This document shows positions 17,166 through 25,385 of a stretch of 64,000 nt of DNA, piece after piece (position 1 is the first letter of the stretch; each line of letters begins with the position of its first letter). Made by a program: the position numbers and the translations under genes. Under the pieces are notes generated by a model. The model made no database searches. It was not told where the DNA came from and saw nothing but the letters and a program-made list of their open reading frames with translations. Source of the DNA: Xenophilus aerolatus. Its GTDB lineage: Bacteria; Pseudomonadota; Gammaproteobacteria; Burkholderiales; Burkholderiaceae_C. The stretch spans positions 310,001 to 374,000 of the forward strand of contig QAIB01000002.1 of assembly GCA_030418545.1 (NCBI GenBank). The letters run 5' to 3'.

Positions 17166-18017
17166 ATGGGCCAGCCTTCCCCCGACCCTTTCTCGTCCCT
17201 TCTGCTGCCGGCAGAGGCGGGGGTGTGGCGCGCCGACGAACTGGGCGCGGCCGACGCCCCGGCCCTGCCCACCGGCCATCCCGCGCTCGATGCGCAGCTG
17301 CCCGGCGGGGGCTGGCCGGTCGGGGCGCTGACCGAGGTGCTGCAGACGGCGCCCGACGCCCATGTCTGGTCCCTGCTGCTGCCTGCGCTGGCCCAGGCGG
17401 TGGCCCGGCATCCGCATGCGCGCGCGCCGGTGGTGCTGGTCGGCGCGCCGCACGAGCCCTTCGGCCCGGCGCTGGCGGCGGCCGGCGTGCCGGTCGAGGC
17501 GCTGTTGTGGGTGCGGGCCGAGGTGGCATCCGCGCGGCTTTGGAGCAGCGAGCAGGCCCTGCGTTGTGCCGACGTGTCTGCCGTGCTGGCCTGGCTGCCC
17601 CAGGCGCGCGTGGGCGAACTGCGCCGGCTGCAGCTCGCGGCGGCGCGGCACGAAGGGTTGCTCTTCGTGTTCCGGCCGGCGTCGGCGGCGCAGGGCGCCT
17701 CGCCCGCGCGCCTGCGGCTGCAGGTCGAGCGCACCGCCGAACCCGGCAGCATGGACGTGCACATCCTCAAGCGCCGCGGTCCGCCGCTGGCCGCACCGGT
17801 CACCCTGCCGGCACGCAGCGAGCGCATGACCGCCTTGCTGGCGGCGGCCCGGTTGCGCCGCCGCGAGCGGCAGGCCTGGCGTGCACCCGAGCCCGAGGCG
17901 ATGGCCGGTGCCACCGTGGTGCGGCTGCACGAGCACCGGGCGTCGCGCCCGGCCGGCAGCGCATCGCCTGCGGCAGGAGTTCCCCATGCACTGGCTGGCC
18001 CTGCAGTGGTTGCCTGA
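17166..18017 (+). CDS. imuA: Translesion synthesis accessory protein ImuA
   Basis: A 283-residue RecA/SulA-like protein, first gene of the damage-inducible mutasome. The family hallmark LDAQLPGGGWPVGALTEVLQ lies at residues about 41-60, with a degenerate nucleotide-binding fold and RLQLAARHEGLLFVFRP further on. In other bacteria ImuA works with ImuB and DnaE2 in error-prone bypass and damage-induced mutagenesis. Its 3' end overlaps imuB by 32 bp. The start is set by the ATG 13 bp after the LexA box. Confidence 0.92.
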   Translation: MGQPSPDPFSSLLLPAEAGVWRADELGAADAPALPTGHPALDAQLPGGGWPVGALTEVLQTAPDAHVWSLLLPALAQAVARHPHARAPVVLVGAPHEPFGPALAAAGVPVEALLWVRAEVASARLWSSEQALRCADVSAVLAWLPQARVGELRRLQLAAARHEGLLFVFRPASAAQGASPARLRLQVERTAEPGSMDVHILKRRGPPLAAPVTLPARSERMTALLAAARLRRRERQAWRAPEPEAMAGATVVRLHEHRASRPAGSASPAAGVPHALAGPAVVA

Positions 18018-19446
18018 GCCGGCGCCCGAGGCCGCGGCCGTGCCCGAGGGCGCGTCGGCCGACGCCGCCCTGGCGGCCGCCGCGTCCCTGGCGGCGCAGG
18101 CCGAGGCTGCGCCCGTGCGCATGCCCGTGTCGCCCGAGGCGCTGGGCTGGTGGGCGCTGGGCTTCACGCCGCACGTCGCCTGGCAGGACGAGACCCTGCT
18201 GATGGAGGTCTCGGCCTGCGAACGGCTGTGGGGCGGTCGGCGTTCGCTGATGCGCCAGCTTCAGCATACGAATCCGGCCCCGACGCGCGTCCAGCAAGCG
18301 CAGGGTGCTACGAGTTCGATAGCACTGGCCCGTCTGCGCATGTACGCCGCCGGCCAGCGTCCGCCGCCCGCGGACGGTCGCCAGACGCCTTCGGCGCTGC
18401 CGCTGTCCGTGCTCGGCGCCGCGCAGCCGCACCTCGACGTGCTGGCGCGCATGGGCTGCCGCACCTGGGGACAGGCGGCGGCACTGCCGCGCGCCGGGTT
18501 CGTGCGGCGCTTCGGTGCCGGCCTGCGCGAGGCGCTGGACATCGCCTGGGGCCTGCGGCCCGAACGCCACGCCTGGCTCACGCTGCCCGAGGTCTTCGAC
18601 CAGAAGGCCGAGCTGCCGGCCCTGGCCACCAGCGCGCCGGAGCTGCTGTGGGCGGCCCAGCGGCTGCTGGCGGCGCTGCGCATCTGGCTGCAGGCGCGCC
18701 AGCGCGGCGTGCTGGCCTTCGAACTCGAATGGACGCTAGACCTCAAGCGCCTGAACGGCGTCGACCTGCCGCGCCAGCAGCAACTGCGCGTGCGCACCGC
18801 CGAGCCCACGCAGGACATGGCCCACCTGCGCCGCCTGTTGGCCGAGCGGCTGGCCGTCACCCAGCTGGCGGCGCCCACCGGCTGGCTGCGCCTGCGCTCC
18901 ATCGAAACCGTGCCCTGGGGCGGTGCCGCCCGCAGCTTTCTGCCCGAGGACAACCGCCCCGGCGAGCCGCTGCACGAACTGGTCGAGAAGCTCAGCGCCC
19001 GCCTGGGCCCGCAGCAGGTGCTGGTGGCCCGCCCGCAGGCCGACCACCGGCCCGAGCGCATGCAGGCGTGGCGCCCGGCGGTGCAGGCGCAGGCCACGGG
19101 CCTGGCCACGCCCACCCAGGCGGTGCCGTCCCGCCTGGCCGGCGACCCTGGCGCCGACCTGCTGCCGCACTGGGTGATGAGCGTGCCGATCGAACTCGAG
19201 GTGCATGGCGAGCAGCCCCACTACCAGGGCGCGCTGCGTTCGCTGGTCGGCCCGCAGCGCATCGAGGGCGACGGCTGGTGGGAGCAGGTCGAGGCAGGGG
19301 GCGAACCGGGCGGAGCACCCGCCGAGCGCGACTACTACGTGGCCGAGAGCCCGGGTGCCGGGCTGGTGTGGATCTTCCGCGAGCGGCCCGGCGCCCAGCA
19401 CGCCGATCGCGCGCCGCGCTGGTACCTGCAGGGCCTGTACGGCTGA
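17986..19446 (+). CDS. imuB: Y-family polymerase-like mutasome hub ImuB
   Basis: A 486-residue Y-family polymerase homologue that in studied species lacks catalytic carboxylates and instead links DnaE2 to the beta clamp. It starts MHWLALQWLP after CAGGAG, inside the imuA end. The little-finger region is recognisable (FELEWTLDLKR and the later WLRLRSIETVPWGG). Residues about 92-114 (QHTNPAPTRVQQ... to SIALARL) are translated from an in-frame copy of the dispersed Comamonadaceae repeat. That segment is absent from the family pattern as I know it, so it is an added, probably surface, loop. Confidence 0.92.
   Translation: MHWLALQWLPEPAPEAAAVPEGASADAALAAAASLAAQAEAAPVRMPVSPEALGWWALGFTPHVAWQDETLLMEVSACERLWGGRRSLMRQLQHTNPAPTRVQQAQGATSSIALARLRMYAAGQRPPPADGRQTPSALPLSVLGAAQPHLDVLARMGCRTWGQAAALPRAGFVRRFGAGLREALDIAWGLRPERHAWLTLPEVFDQKAELPALATSAPELLWAAQRLLAALRIWLQARQRGVLAFELEWTLDLKRLNGVDLPRQQQLRVRTAEPTQDMAHLRRLLAERLAVTQLAAPTGWLRLRSIETVPWGGAARSFLPEDNRPGEPLHELVEKLSARLGPQQVLVARPQADHRPERMQAWRPAVQAQATGLATPTQAVPSRLAGDPGADLLPHWVMSVPIELEVHGEQPHYQGALRSLVGPQRIEGDGWWEQVEAGGEPGGAPAERDYYVAESPGAGLVWIFRERPGAQHADRAPRWYLQGLYG
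18258..18326 (-). repeat. Dispersed repeat, copy 2, inside imuB
   Basis: On the minus strand: head AGTGCTATCGAACTCGTAGC, then TGCGCTTGCTGGACGCGCG, GGGGCCGGATTCG and a TGAAGC tail. This is the same block order as the other copies, in opposite orientation to the gene, and it keeps the imuB reading frame open. The encoded peptide is roughly ImuB residues 92-114. Confidence 0.7.
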
Positions 19447-19451
19447 CGACC

Positions 19452-22400
19452 ATGCCTGAACTCAGCGACAAGGACGAACACGCCCGCCGGCGCCGGCTTC
19501 GGCTGGCGCGGGCGGCGGCCAACGAGCCGGTGGCGCCGTCGGAGCCGGGGCCGGTGGCCCTGGCCGATGGCCTGCCCGACTACACCGAGCTGCACTGCCT
19601 CACCAACTTCAGCTTCCAGCGCGGCGCCTCGCACCCGTGGGAGCTGGCGGCACGCGCCTGGTCGCTGGGCTACCGGGGCCTGGCCATCACCGACGAATGC
19701 TCGGTGGCCGGCGTGGTGCGGGCGCTGTCGGGGCTGAAGGAATTCATCGAGGACCTCGACGAGAAGGAGCGGGACGATCCGACCCTGCCCAAGACGCCGC
19801 GCAACCCCGACTTCCGCCTGCTCTACGGCAGCGAGTTCGTCTTCGAGCGCTTCACGCTGGTGGCGCTGGCGCGCGACCTCGAGGGGTGGGGCCAGCTGTG
19901 CGAGCTGATCACCGCGGGGCGCATGGCCACCGTCAAGGGCCGCTACCACCTGCCCTGGGACCCGGCACGCCTGGCCGCGCTGCAGCGCTGCGAGCTGCTG
20001 GTCGTGCCGCACCGTCAGCCCGGCGCTGCCATCGATTCCGTCGCTGTCTGCGCAGATGTGTCGAGCGTTGCAGCCGTTTTTTCTTCGAATCTCTGGCTCG
20101 CGGTCGAACTCTTCAACGAACTCGACGACGACCTCTGGCTGGCCGCGATGCGCGAGGTGGGCGAGCGCACCGGCGTGCCGCTGGTGGCGGCCGGCGACGT
20201 GCATATGCACGTGCGCTCGCGCAAGCCGCTGCTCGACGTCGTCACTGCCGTGCGCGAGGGCCGGCCGGTGGCCGAGTGCGGCTTCGCGCGCCGCGCCAAC
20301 GCCGAGCGCCACCTGCGCTCGCGCCTGCGGCTGGCGCAGACCTACCCGCCCGAGCTGCTGGCCAACACGATGGTGGTGCGCGAGCGCTGCGGCTTTGCGC
20401 TGGAGGAACTGCGCGACCATTACCAATACCCCCTGGAGGTGGTGGGTCCGCACGAGACGCCCACCGAAACCCTGGCGCGCAAGACCTGGGCCGGTGCGCA
20501 GGAACGCTACCCGCAGGGCATCCCGCCCAAGGTGCGGCAGCAGGTGCGGAGCGAACTCGCACTCATCGCCGAGAAGAAGTACGAGATGTTCTTCCTCACG
20601 GTCGAGGACGTGGTGCGCTTTGCCAGGCAGGAGAAGATCCTCTGCCAGGGCCGCGGCTCCTCGGCCAATTCGGCCGTCTGCTACTGCCTGGGCATCACGG
20701 CCGTGAACCCCGACGACGGCAACCTGCTGTTCGAGCGCTTCCTCAGCCGCGCGCGCGACGAGCCGCCCGACATCGACGTCGACTTCGAACACCAGCGCCG
20801 CGAAGACGTCATCCAGTACATCTACAGGAAGTACGGCCGCCACCGCGCCGCCATCGCCGCGGTGGTCATCAGCTACCGCTCGCGCAGCGCCATTCGTGAC
20901 GTGGGCAAGGCGCTGGCGATCGACGAGCGCCTGATCGACGCCTTCGCCAAGGACCACTACTGGTTCGATGACCCGATCCTCGACCAGCGGCTGGAAGAGG
21001 CGATGCAGAGGGCCGGCGTGCGCGAAGGCCTGCACCGCCTCAGGCTGTGGATCGAGCTCACGCGCACCCTCAAGGGCTTTCCGCGCCACCTCTCGCAGCA
21101 CGTGGGCGGCTTCGTGCTGGCCGAGCACAAGGTCAGCCGCCTGGTGCCGATCGAGAACGCCTCCATGCCCGATCGCTCCGTCATCCAGTGGGACAAGGAC
21201 GACCTGGAGGACATGGGCATGCTCAAGGTCGACGTGCTCGCGCTGGGCATGCTCAGCGCCATCCGGCGCGGGCTCGACTTCATGAACCACTGGCGCGGCA
21301 CGCTGCATCCGCCGGTGGAGATGCACCAGCTGCCCATCGACGACGAGCCCACCTACGACATGCTCTGCGACGCCGACACCATCGGCGTGTTCCAGATCGA
21401 GAGCCGTGCGCAGATGTCGATGCTGCCGCGCCTGAAGCCGCGCTGCTACTACGACCTGGTGATCGAGGTCGCCATCGTGCGGCCCGGCCCCATCCAGGGC
21501 GGCATGGTGCATCCGTACCTGAAGAACCGCGAACGGCGGCGCCGTGGCCTTCCGATCCCCAATCCCTACCCGGCGCTCGACGAGGCGCTGGGCCGCACGC
21601 TGGGCGTGCCCATCTTCCAGGAGCAGGTGATGCAGATCGCGATGATCGCCGCCGGCTTCAGCGCCGACGAGGCCGACCGCCTGCGCCGCGCCATGGCGGC
21701 CTGGAAGCGCAAGGGCGGCATCGACAAGTTCCACGGCCAGCTCGTGGAAGGCATGGTGGACCACGGCTACGACCGCGACTTCGCCGAAGGCATCTTCAAG
21801 CAGTGCCAGGGCTTCGGCGAATACGGCTTTCCCGAGAGCCATGCGGCCAGCTTCGCCAAGCTCGTCACCGTGAGCGCCTGGCTCAAGCTGCACGAGCCGG
21901 CCTGCTTTCTCGCGGCGCTGCTCGATTCGCAGCCCATGGGCTTCTATTCGCCCTCGCAGCTGGTGCAGGACGCGCGCCGCCATGGCGTCGAGGTGCGTCC
22001 GGTGGACGTGATGGTCAGCGCCATCGATTGCAGCCTGGAGCCTCGCGACGCCGGTGCGCCGACACCGCACCTCGACCCGCGCCATGCGCAGCGCCAGGGC
22101 CGGCCCGGCCAGCCGGCCGTGCGCCTGGGACTCGGGCGCATCGCGGGGCTGAGCAAGGCCGGCGCCGAGCGCCTGGTGGCGGCACGCACGCAGCAGCCGT
22201 TCACGAGCGTCGAAGACCTGGCCCTGCGGGCCGAACTCGACCCGCGCGACATGGCCGCCCTGGCCGGCGCCGAGGCACTGGCCGCCCTGTCGGGCCACCG
22301 CCGGCAGCAGGTGTGGGAGGCCACGGCCACGCGCGGACTGGCCGGGCGGGCGAAAGGCCTGCTCAAGGGCGTGCCCATCCATGAACCGTCCCTGGCGCTG

Positions 22401-22847
22401 CCCGCCGCGCCCGAGGGCGAGGAGATCGTCGGCGACTACGCTGCGCTGGGCCTGACCCTGCGCCGCCACCCGCTCGCGCTGCTGCGCCCGAGGCTGGCGC
22501 GCTTGAAGCTGCAGAGCGCGCAGGCGCTGCGCGACGCGCCGCACGGCGCCACCGTGCGTGCCTGCGGCATCGTCACCGTGCGCCAGCGGCCGGGCACCGC
22601 CAAGGGCACCATCTTCGTCACCCTGGAAGACGAGACCGGCCCGGTCAACGTCATCGTCTGGAGCCACGTGGTCGAGGCCTGGCGCGAGCCGCTGCTCAAG
22701 TCGCAGCTGCTGGCGGTGCAGGGCACCTGGCAGCGCGACACCGAGAGCGGCGGCAACGTGCAGCACCTGGTGGCCCAGCGCTTCAAGGACCTCACGCCCT
22801 GGCTGGGCCGCCTCGCGCAGGGGCAGCGCAGCCGGGATTTCCATTGA
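19452..22847 (+). CDS. dnaE2: Error-prone DNA polymerase III alpha homologue DnaE2 (ImuC)
   Basis: A 1131-residue C-family polymerase, the catalytic member of the imu mutasome. The PHP domain lies at residues about 43-300 (YTELHCLTNFSFQRGASHP). The polymerase active-site aspartates are in PDIDVDFE near residue 438 and in DMGMLKVDVLALGML. A helix-hairpin-helix region and an OB fold (ETGPVNVIVW) complete the C-terminus. The ATG is 5 bp after the imuB stop. It is somewhat longer than usual for the family, partly because residues about 191-211 in the PHP domain come from an in-frame dispersed repeat (20024-20092). Confidence 0.94.
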   Translation: MPELSDKDEHARRRRLRLARAAANEPVAPSEPGPVALADGLPDYTELHCLTNFSFQRGASHPWELAARAWSLGYRGLAITDECSVAGVVRALSGLKEFIEDLDEKERDDPTLPKTPRNPDFRLLYGSEFVFERFTLVALARDLEGWGQLCELITAGRMATVKGRYHLPWDPARLAALQRCELLVVPHRQPGAAIDSVAVCADVSSVAAVFSSNLWLAVELFNELDDDLWLAAMREVGERTGVPLVAAGDVHMHVRSRKPLLDVVTAVREGRPVAECGFARRANAERHLRSRLRLAQTYPPELLANTMVVRERCGFALEELRDHYQYPLEVVGPHETPTETLARKTWAGAQERYPQGIPPKVRQQVRSELALIAEKKYEMFFLTVEDVVRFARQEKILCQGRGSSANSAVCYCLGITAVNPDDGNLLFERFLSRARDEPPDIDVDFEHQRREDVIQYIYRKYGRHRAAIAAVVISYRSRSAIRDVGKALAIDERLIDAFAKDHYWFDDPILDQRLEEAMQRAGVREGLHRLRLWIELTRTLKGFPRHLSQHVGGFVLAEHKVSRLVPIENASMPDRSVIQWDKDDLEDMGMLKVDVLALGMLSAIRRGLDFMNHWRGTLHPPVEMHQLPIDDEPTYDMLCDADTIGVFQIESRAQMSMLPRLKPRCYYDLVIEVAIVRPGPIQGGMVHPYLKNRERRRRGLPIPNPYPALDEALGRTLGVPIFQEQVMQIAMIAAGFSADEADRLRRAMAAWKRKGGIDKFHGQLVEGMVDHGYDRDFAEGIFKQCQGFGEYGFPESHAASFAKLVTVSAWLKLHEPACFLAALLDSQPMGFYSPSQLVQDARRHGVEVRPVDVMVSAIDCSLEPRDAGAPTPHLDPRHAQRQGRPGQPAVRLGLGRIAGLSKAGAERLVAARTQQPFTSVEDLALRAELDPRDMAALAGAEALAALSGHRRQQVWEATATRGLAGRAKGLLKGVPIHEPSLALPAAPEGEEIVGDYAALGLTLRRHPLALLRPRLARLKLQSAQALRDAPHGATVRACGIVTVRQRPGTAKGTIFVTLEDETGPVNVIVWSHVVEAWREPLLKSQLLAVQGTWQRDTESGGNVQHLVAQRFKDLTPWLGRLAQGQRSRDFH
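20024..20092 (+). repeat. Dispersed repeat, copy 3, inside dnaE2
   Basis: GCTGCCATCGATTCCGTCGC, then TGTCTGCGCAGATGTGTCGA, GCGTTGCAGCCGTTTTTTC and a TTCGAAT tail match the block order of the repeat, more degenerate than the intergenic copies. It is in the same orientation as dnaE2, leaves the frame open and encodes about 20 extra residues in the PHP domain. Confidence 0.6.
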
Positions 22848-22944
22848 AACCTTCACTCATCACGCGCCCCGTGTCCCACCCGACGAATCCGCGAGCGCCG
22901 CGAGGTCTTCGGGACGGTGCACGCCCTTGGGCTAACCTGTACCC

Positions 22945-23865
22945 ATGACCGCGACGCTCATCGCTCCCCGGCTCGCCGACGCCCCCATCGGCCCACCGCC
23001 GCCTGCCCCCGACGTGCCCCAGCCCCCATCGTCCCCGCCCATCGTCGTGCCGCCTCCGCCCGCGGGCGACCCGCCGCCGGCCGACCCGCCCTTCACCGAC
23101 CCCGGCGCACCGCCGCCCGTGGCCGATCCGCCCCCTGCCGCCGTCGTGCTCGGACGCGTGCATGCGCGCCGCCTGCGCGAGGTGTACCGCTCGGCGGGCT
23201 GGCCCTGCTGCGACGCGATCGAGGTCGACCTGCTCGCGGCCGGCCTGCTCGAGCGCCAGCGTTCGGCGCACGGCCACGAGACCCTGCGCGTGAGCGACCG
23301 CGGCATCGCGCACATCGCCTCCTCGCTGGTCGTCAACCGCGGTGCGCTGTCGGCGCACGAGGCGCTGGTCGAGCAGGTCGCGCGCGAGATGACGCGCAAC
23401 GGCCGCATCGCCTGGCGCGGCCTGAGCCTGCGCGCACGGTTGGCGCCCGCGGAGGAGGGCGGCAAGCCGCGCTGGTGCATCGCGCGGCCCGATGTCTTCT
23501 CCATCCGCAACACCAGCGTCGAGGCCTACGCCCAGCCGGTGGTGCACGAGGTCAAGGTCAGCCGCGCCGACCTGCTGGGCGACCTGCGCAAGCCCGACAA
23601 GCGTGCCGCGTACCTCGACCTGGGCGGCGAGTGCTGGTACGTCCTGGGCCGTGACGCGCGCGGCCGGCCCATCGCCGAGCCCGAGGAAATCCCCGAGGGC
23701 TGCGGCGTGCTGGTGCAGGAGAACGCGCGCCTCGTCGTGGCACGCGCCGCGACCCATCGGCCGGTGCAGCGCCTGCCCTTCAGCGTGTGGATGGCCCTCG
23801 CGAAAGCCCAGCCCGTGGCCGGCTTCGACGAGGAATCGCAGGAGTTCCTGGGCGCACTGGCCTGA
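22945..23865 (+). CDS. PD-(D/E)XK nuclease-like protein with winged-helix part
   Basis: A 306-residue protein without a name that I recognise. Residues 1-66 are proline-rich and probably disordered. About 70-128 look like a winged helix (RRLREVYRSAGWPCCDAIEVDLLAAGLLERQ). About 135-240 carry a textbook nuclease motif: Pro182-Asp183 and, 18 residues on, Glu202-Val-Lys204, followed by SRADLLGDLRKPDKRAAYLDLG. That arrangement recalls the MmcB-type DNA repair nucleases. It starts 97 bp after dnaE2 on the same strand, so it may be read with the SOS mutasome. Nuclease fold: well supported. Repair role: inference. Confidence 0.75.
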   Translation: MTATLIAPRLADAPIGPPPPAPDVPQPPSSPPIVVPPPPAGDPPPADPPFTDPGAPPPVADPPPAAVVLGRVHARRLREVYRSAGWPCCDAIEVDLLAAGLLERQRSAHGHETLRVSDRGIAHIASSLVVNRGALSAHEALVEQVAREMTRNGRIAWRGLSLRARLAPAEEGGKPRWCIARPDVFSIRNTSVEAYAQPVVHEVKVSRADLLGDLRKPDKRAAYLDLGGECWYVLGRDARGRPIAEPEEIPEGCGVLVQENARLVVARAATHRPVQRLPFSVWMALAKAQPVAGFDEESQEFLGALA

Positions 23866-23963
23866 AGCGCAGAAGGTTGCGGCCCCGCGACCGGCGGTAT
23901 GGACGTGCTTGCCGGACGGAAACAGAATGAACTTTTGTTTTCAGGTCCCCGGAGTCCGCCCGC

Positions 23964-24299
23964 ATGCAGCCCGTGCTCGAGATCGTCAAACGCCACGCCA
24001 AGTCATTCACCTACAGCGTGCGCGCGCCCCGCTCGGGCGGGGTGTTGCCGGTGTCCTGCTACGTCGATGGGGGCTTCGCGTCGTTCGCCGAATGCCTCTC
24101 GGATGCGGCCGAAGCCTTCAGCCCGTATTTCTCGCGCGTCTACGTGCGCTTCCAGGGCCTGTGCGTGGGCGAGCACATGGTCATGCGCCTGCGTGCCCAG
24201 CCCGAGGCGCTGGCCGACCATCTGGTGCAGGAGTACGAGCGCAAGAGGCTATTGGCCGACGGTGAGGGCGATGCCGAGCCGGACCGGCGCGTCGCCTGA
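23964..24299 (+). CDS. Small conserved-looking protein of unknown function
   Basis: A 111-residue soluble protein that I do not recognise. It mixes beta-strand-like N-terminal segments (KSFTYSVRAPRSGGVLPVSCYVDGG) with a charged helical C-terminus. GGAG lies 9 bp before the ATG, the codon use matches the neighbours, and the gene ends 21 bp before a strong terminator, all of which support a real gene. It follows the PD-(D/E)XK gene on the same strand after 98 bp and may share its transcript. Confidence 0.65.
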   Translation: MQPVLEIVKRHAKSFTYSVRAPRSGGVLPVSCYVDGGFASFAECLSDAAEAFSPYFSRVYVRFQGLCVGEHMVMRLRAQPEALADHLVQEYERKRLLADGEGDAEPDRRVA

Positions 24300-24320
24300 G
24301 CCCTGCGGCCCTCGAGGCGC

Positions 24321-24366
24321 GCGCAAAAAGAAAAGAACCCGGCCGGCGCCGGGTTCTTTTTTGCGC
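24321..24366. terminator. Bidirectional rho-independent terminator
   Basis: The long hairpin AAAAGAACCCGGC-CGGC-GCCGGGTTCTTTT is flanked by A-rich and T-rich arms (GCGCAAAAAG left, TTTTTTGCGC right). It sits between the convergent small gene at 23964-24299 and the RcnB-like gene, and can end both. Confidence 0.9.
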
Positions 24367-24389
24367 CTGCAATGCGCGAGGCGCCGCGA

Positions 24390-24818
24390 TCAGCGCGTCA
24401 TCGCATTGATCACGACCGCCGAGATCACACCGGTGGCGATGGCCGCCAGCACGTAGTCCGACCCGTTCTGCACCCAGTAGTAGCCGCGCGGCGGCTGGCG
24501 CAGCCCGTGGCCGCGCCAGTCCTGCACCACGTACTGCGGCCGGCGGTACTGCGGCGGCAGGCGCTCGCCACGGTTGAAGCGGCGGTATTCCGGATAGGCC
24601 ATGGGCGGCGGCCCTCCATGCGGTCCGCGGTAATGCCGCGGCGGCCCCGGCCGGTGCATGCCCGGGCCCGGACCCTGCATGTGCGGCGGCCCGCCAGGCC
24701 GGCCCGCGTGCGGCCCACCCGGCCCGCGGCGGTCATGGCCGTGGCCCGGCTGCGCGAATGCCGCGGCACAGGCCAGCGCCATCGCGCCGGCCGCCAGCAT
24801 GCGGAAGGTGTTCGTCAT
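24390..24818 (-). CDS. RcnB-family periplasmic protein
   Basis: A 142-residue secreted protein. The signal peptide (MTNTFRMLAAGAMALACAAAFAQ) leads into a Gly/Pro/His/Arg-rich linker (residues about 24-72) and then the RcnB domain: YRRFNRGERLPPQYR, VVQDWRGHGLRQPPRGYYWV, and the closing hydrophobic YVLAAIATGVISAVV. E. coli RcnB takes part in nickel/cobalt homeostasis. The His-rich linker would fit metal contact, but homologues of this type are numerous and mostly untested. A GAGGAG Shine-Dalgarno precedes the ATG. Confidence 0.85.
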   Translation of the reverse strand: MTNTFRMLAAGAMALACAAAFAQPGHGHDRRGPGGPHAGRPGGPPHMQGPGPGMHRPGPPRHYRGPHGGPPPMAYPEYRRFNRGERLPPQYRRPQYVVQDWRGHGLRQPPRGYYWVQNGSDYVLAAIATGVISAVVINAMTR

Positions 24819-24960
24819 GTCGACTCCTCGTTCTTGGGTTGAAGAGCCATCGTAGGCAGGCGCTGCAGCATCCCGCGTAGGCCGAGGGCGCCGATGTGCG
24901 CTGCGCAAAGGATCAGGGGAGGAAGGGAGCGAGGCCGTCCCGCCGGACCGGGGAGGCTGC

Positions 24961-25034
24961 TGGAGCGGGTGAAGGGAATCGAACCCTCGTATGAAGCTTG
25001 GGAAGCTGCCGTTCTACCATTGAACTACACCCGC
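24961..25034 (-). tRNA. tRNA-Gly (anticodon CCC)
   Basis: On the minus strand the 74-nt cloverleaf starts GCGGGTGTAGTTCAATGG, has anticodon loop TTCCCAA, T-arm GAGGGTTCGATTCCCTT and an encoded CCA end. Acceptor and T stems pair fully. The anticodon stem has one mismatch (GCAGC against GCTTC, C28-U42). The first 25 positions from the 5' end recur at 27509-27533. Confidence 0.95.
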
Positions 25035-25035
25035 A
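25011..25035 (-). repeat. att-like direct repeat, copy inside tRNA-Gly
   Basis: This 25-bp segment, the tRNA 5' acceptor strand and D-arm plus one flanking base, is identical to 27509-27533 in the same orientation. Such duplications mark integration at tRNA genes. Here the complete tRNA lies on the left and only its 5' part on the right. Confidence 0.65.
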
Positions 25036-25163
25036 GCGGCGCGGATTCTAGCGGGTGTCTAGATGGGCAACCGGCGATCGTTGTCATCACGGCCGATCAT
25101 CCTGAGGCAACCGCGCGGCCAGCGCGCCGAGGATGGCGGCCGAGGCTTGTTGCGCCCTAACGC

Positions 25164-25346
25164 TCAACTCTCGATGGGTCGCAGCCACTTCGCTGCCGCA
25201 TCAGCCGGCGCCATCTCTCGCAAGCGGGGGTCGCGCATCAGCTCCCGCGCGGTGTCTTCCAGTTCCTGCGGGTCGACGGTGCGCCAGTGCAGCTGCAGGT
25301 GATGTGCACAGGCGGCAATCCAGAGGGGTGGAGGAATCTCGTCCAT
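25164..25346 (-). CDS. Small unknown protein (60 aa)
   Basis: A 60-residue protein (MDEIPPPLWIAACAHHLQ...) with amphipathic helices and a REMAPADAAAKWLRP end. It has no signal or membrane segment. Its composition and codon use look coding, and it sits divergently from the gene at 25383 with a LexA-like palindrome (25366-25385) between them. I do not recognise a function. Divergence plus a shared SOS-like site suggest damage-related control for both, but that rests on the operator alone. Confidence 0.6.
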   Translation of the reverse strand: MDEIPPPLWIAACAHHLQLHWRTVDPQELEDTARELMRDPRLREMAPADAAAKWLRPIES

Positions 25347-25365
25347 GTGGCCAGTCTATGCCCGG

Positions 25366-25385
25366 CACTGTATATTTGTCCAGTG
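25366..25385. promoter_or_regulatory. LexA-like palindrome between divergent small genes
   Basis: CACTG-TATATTTGTC-CAGTG is a 5-bp-arm inverted repeat that fits CTG-N10-CAG, the LexA spacing, with a TATATT -10-like core (25371-25376). It is weaker than the box at 17137. A start site 7 bp after TATATT would fall on the GTG at 25383, so the rightward mRNA could be leaderless. Confidence 0.5.

Noticed and set aside
19335..22856. 1173-codon open frame antisense to dnaE2
   Set aside because: Shadow of dnaE2; composition is typical of antisense GC-rich DNA and no family pattern is seen.
24894..25160. 88-codon frame across the tRNA-Gly gene (VKGIEPSYEAWEAAVLPLNYTR)
   Set aside because: This peptide is simply the antisense translation of a tRNA, a well-known annotation artefact.
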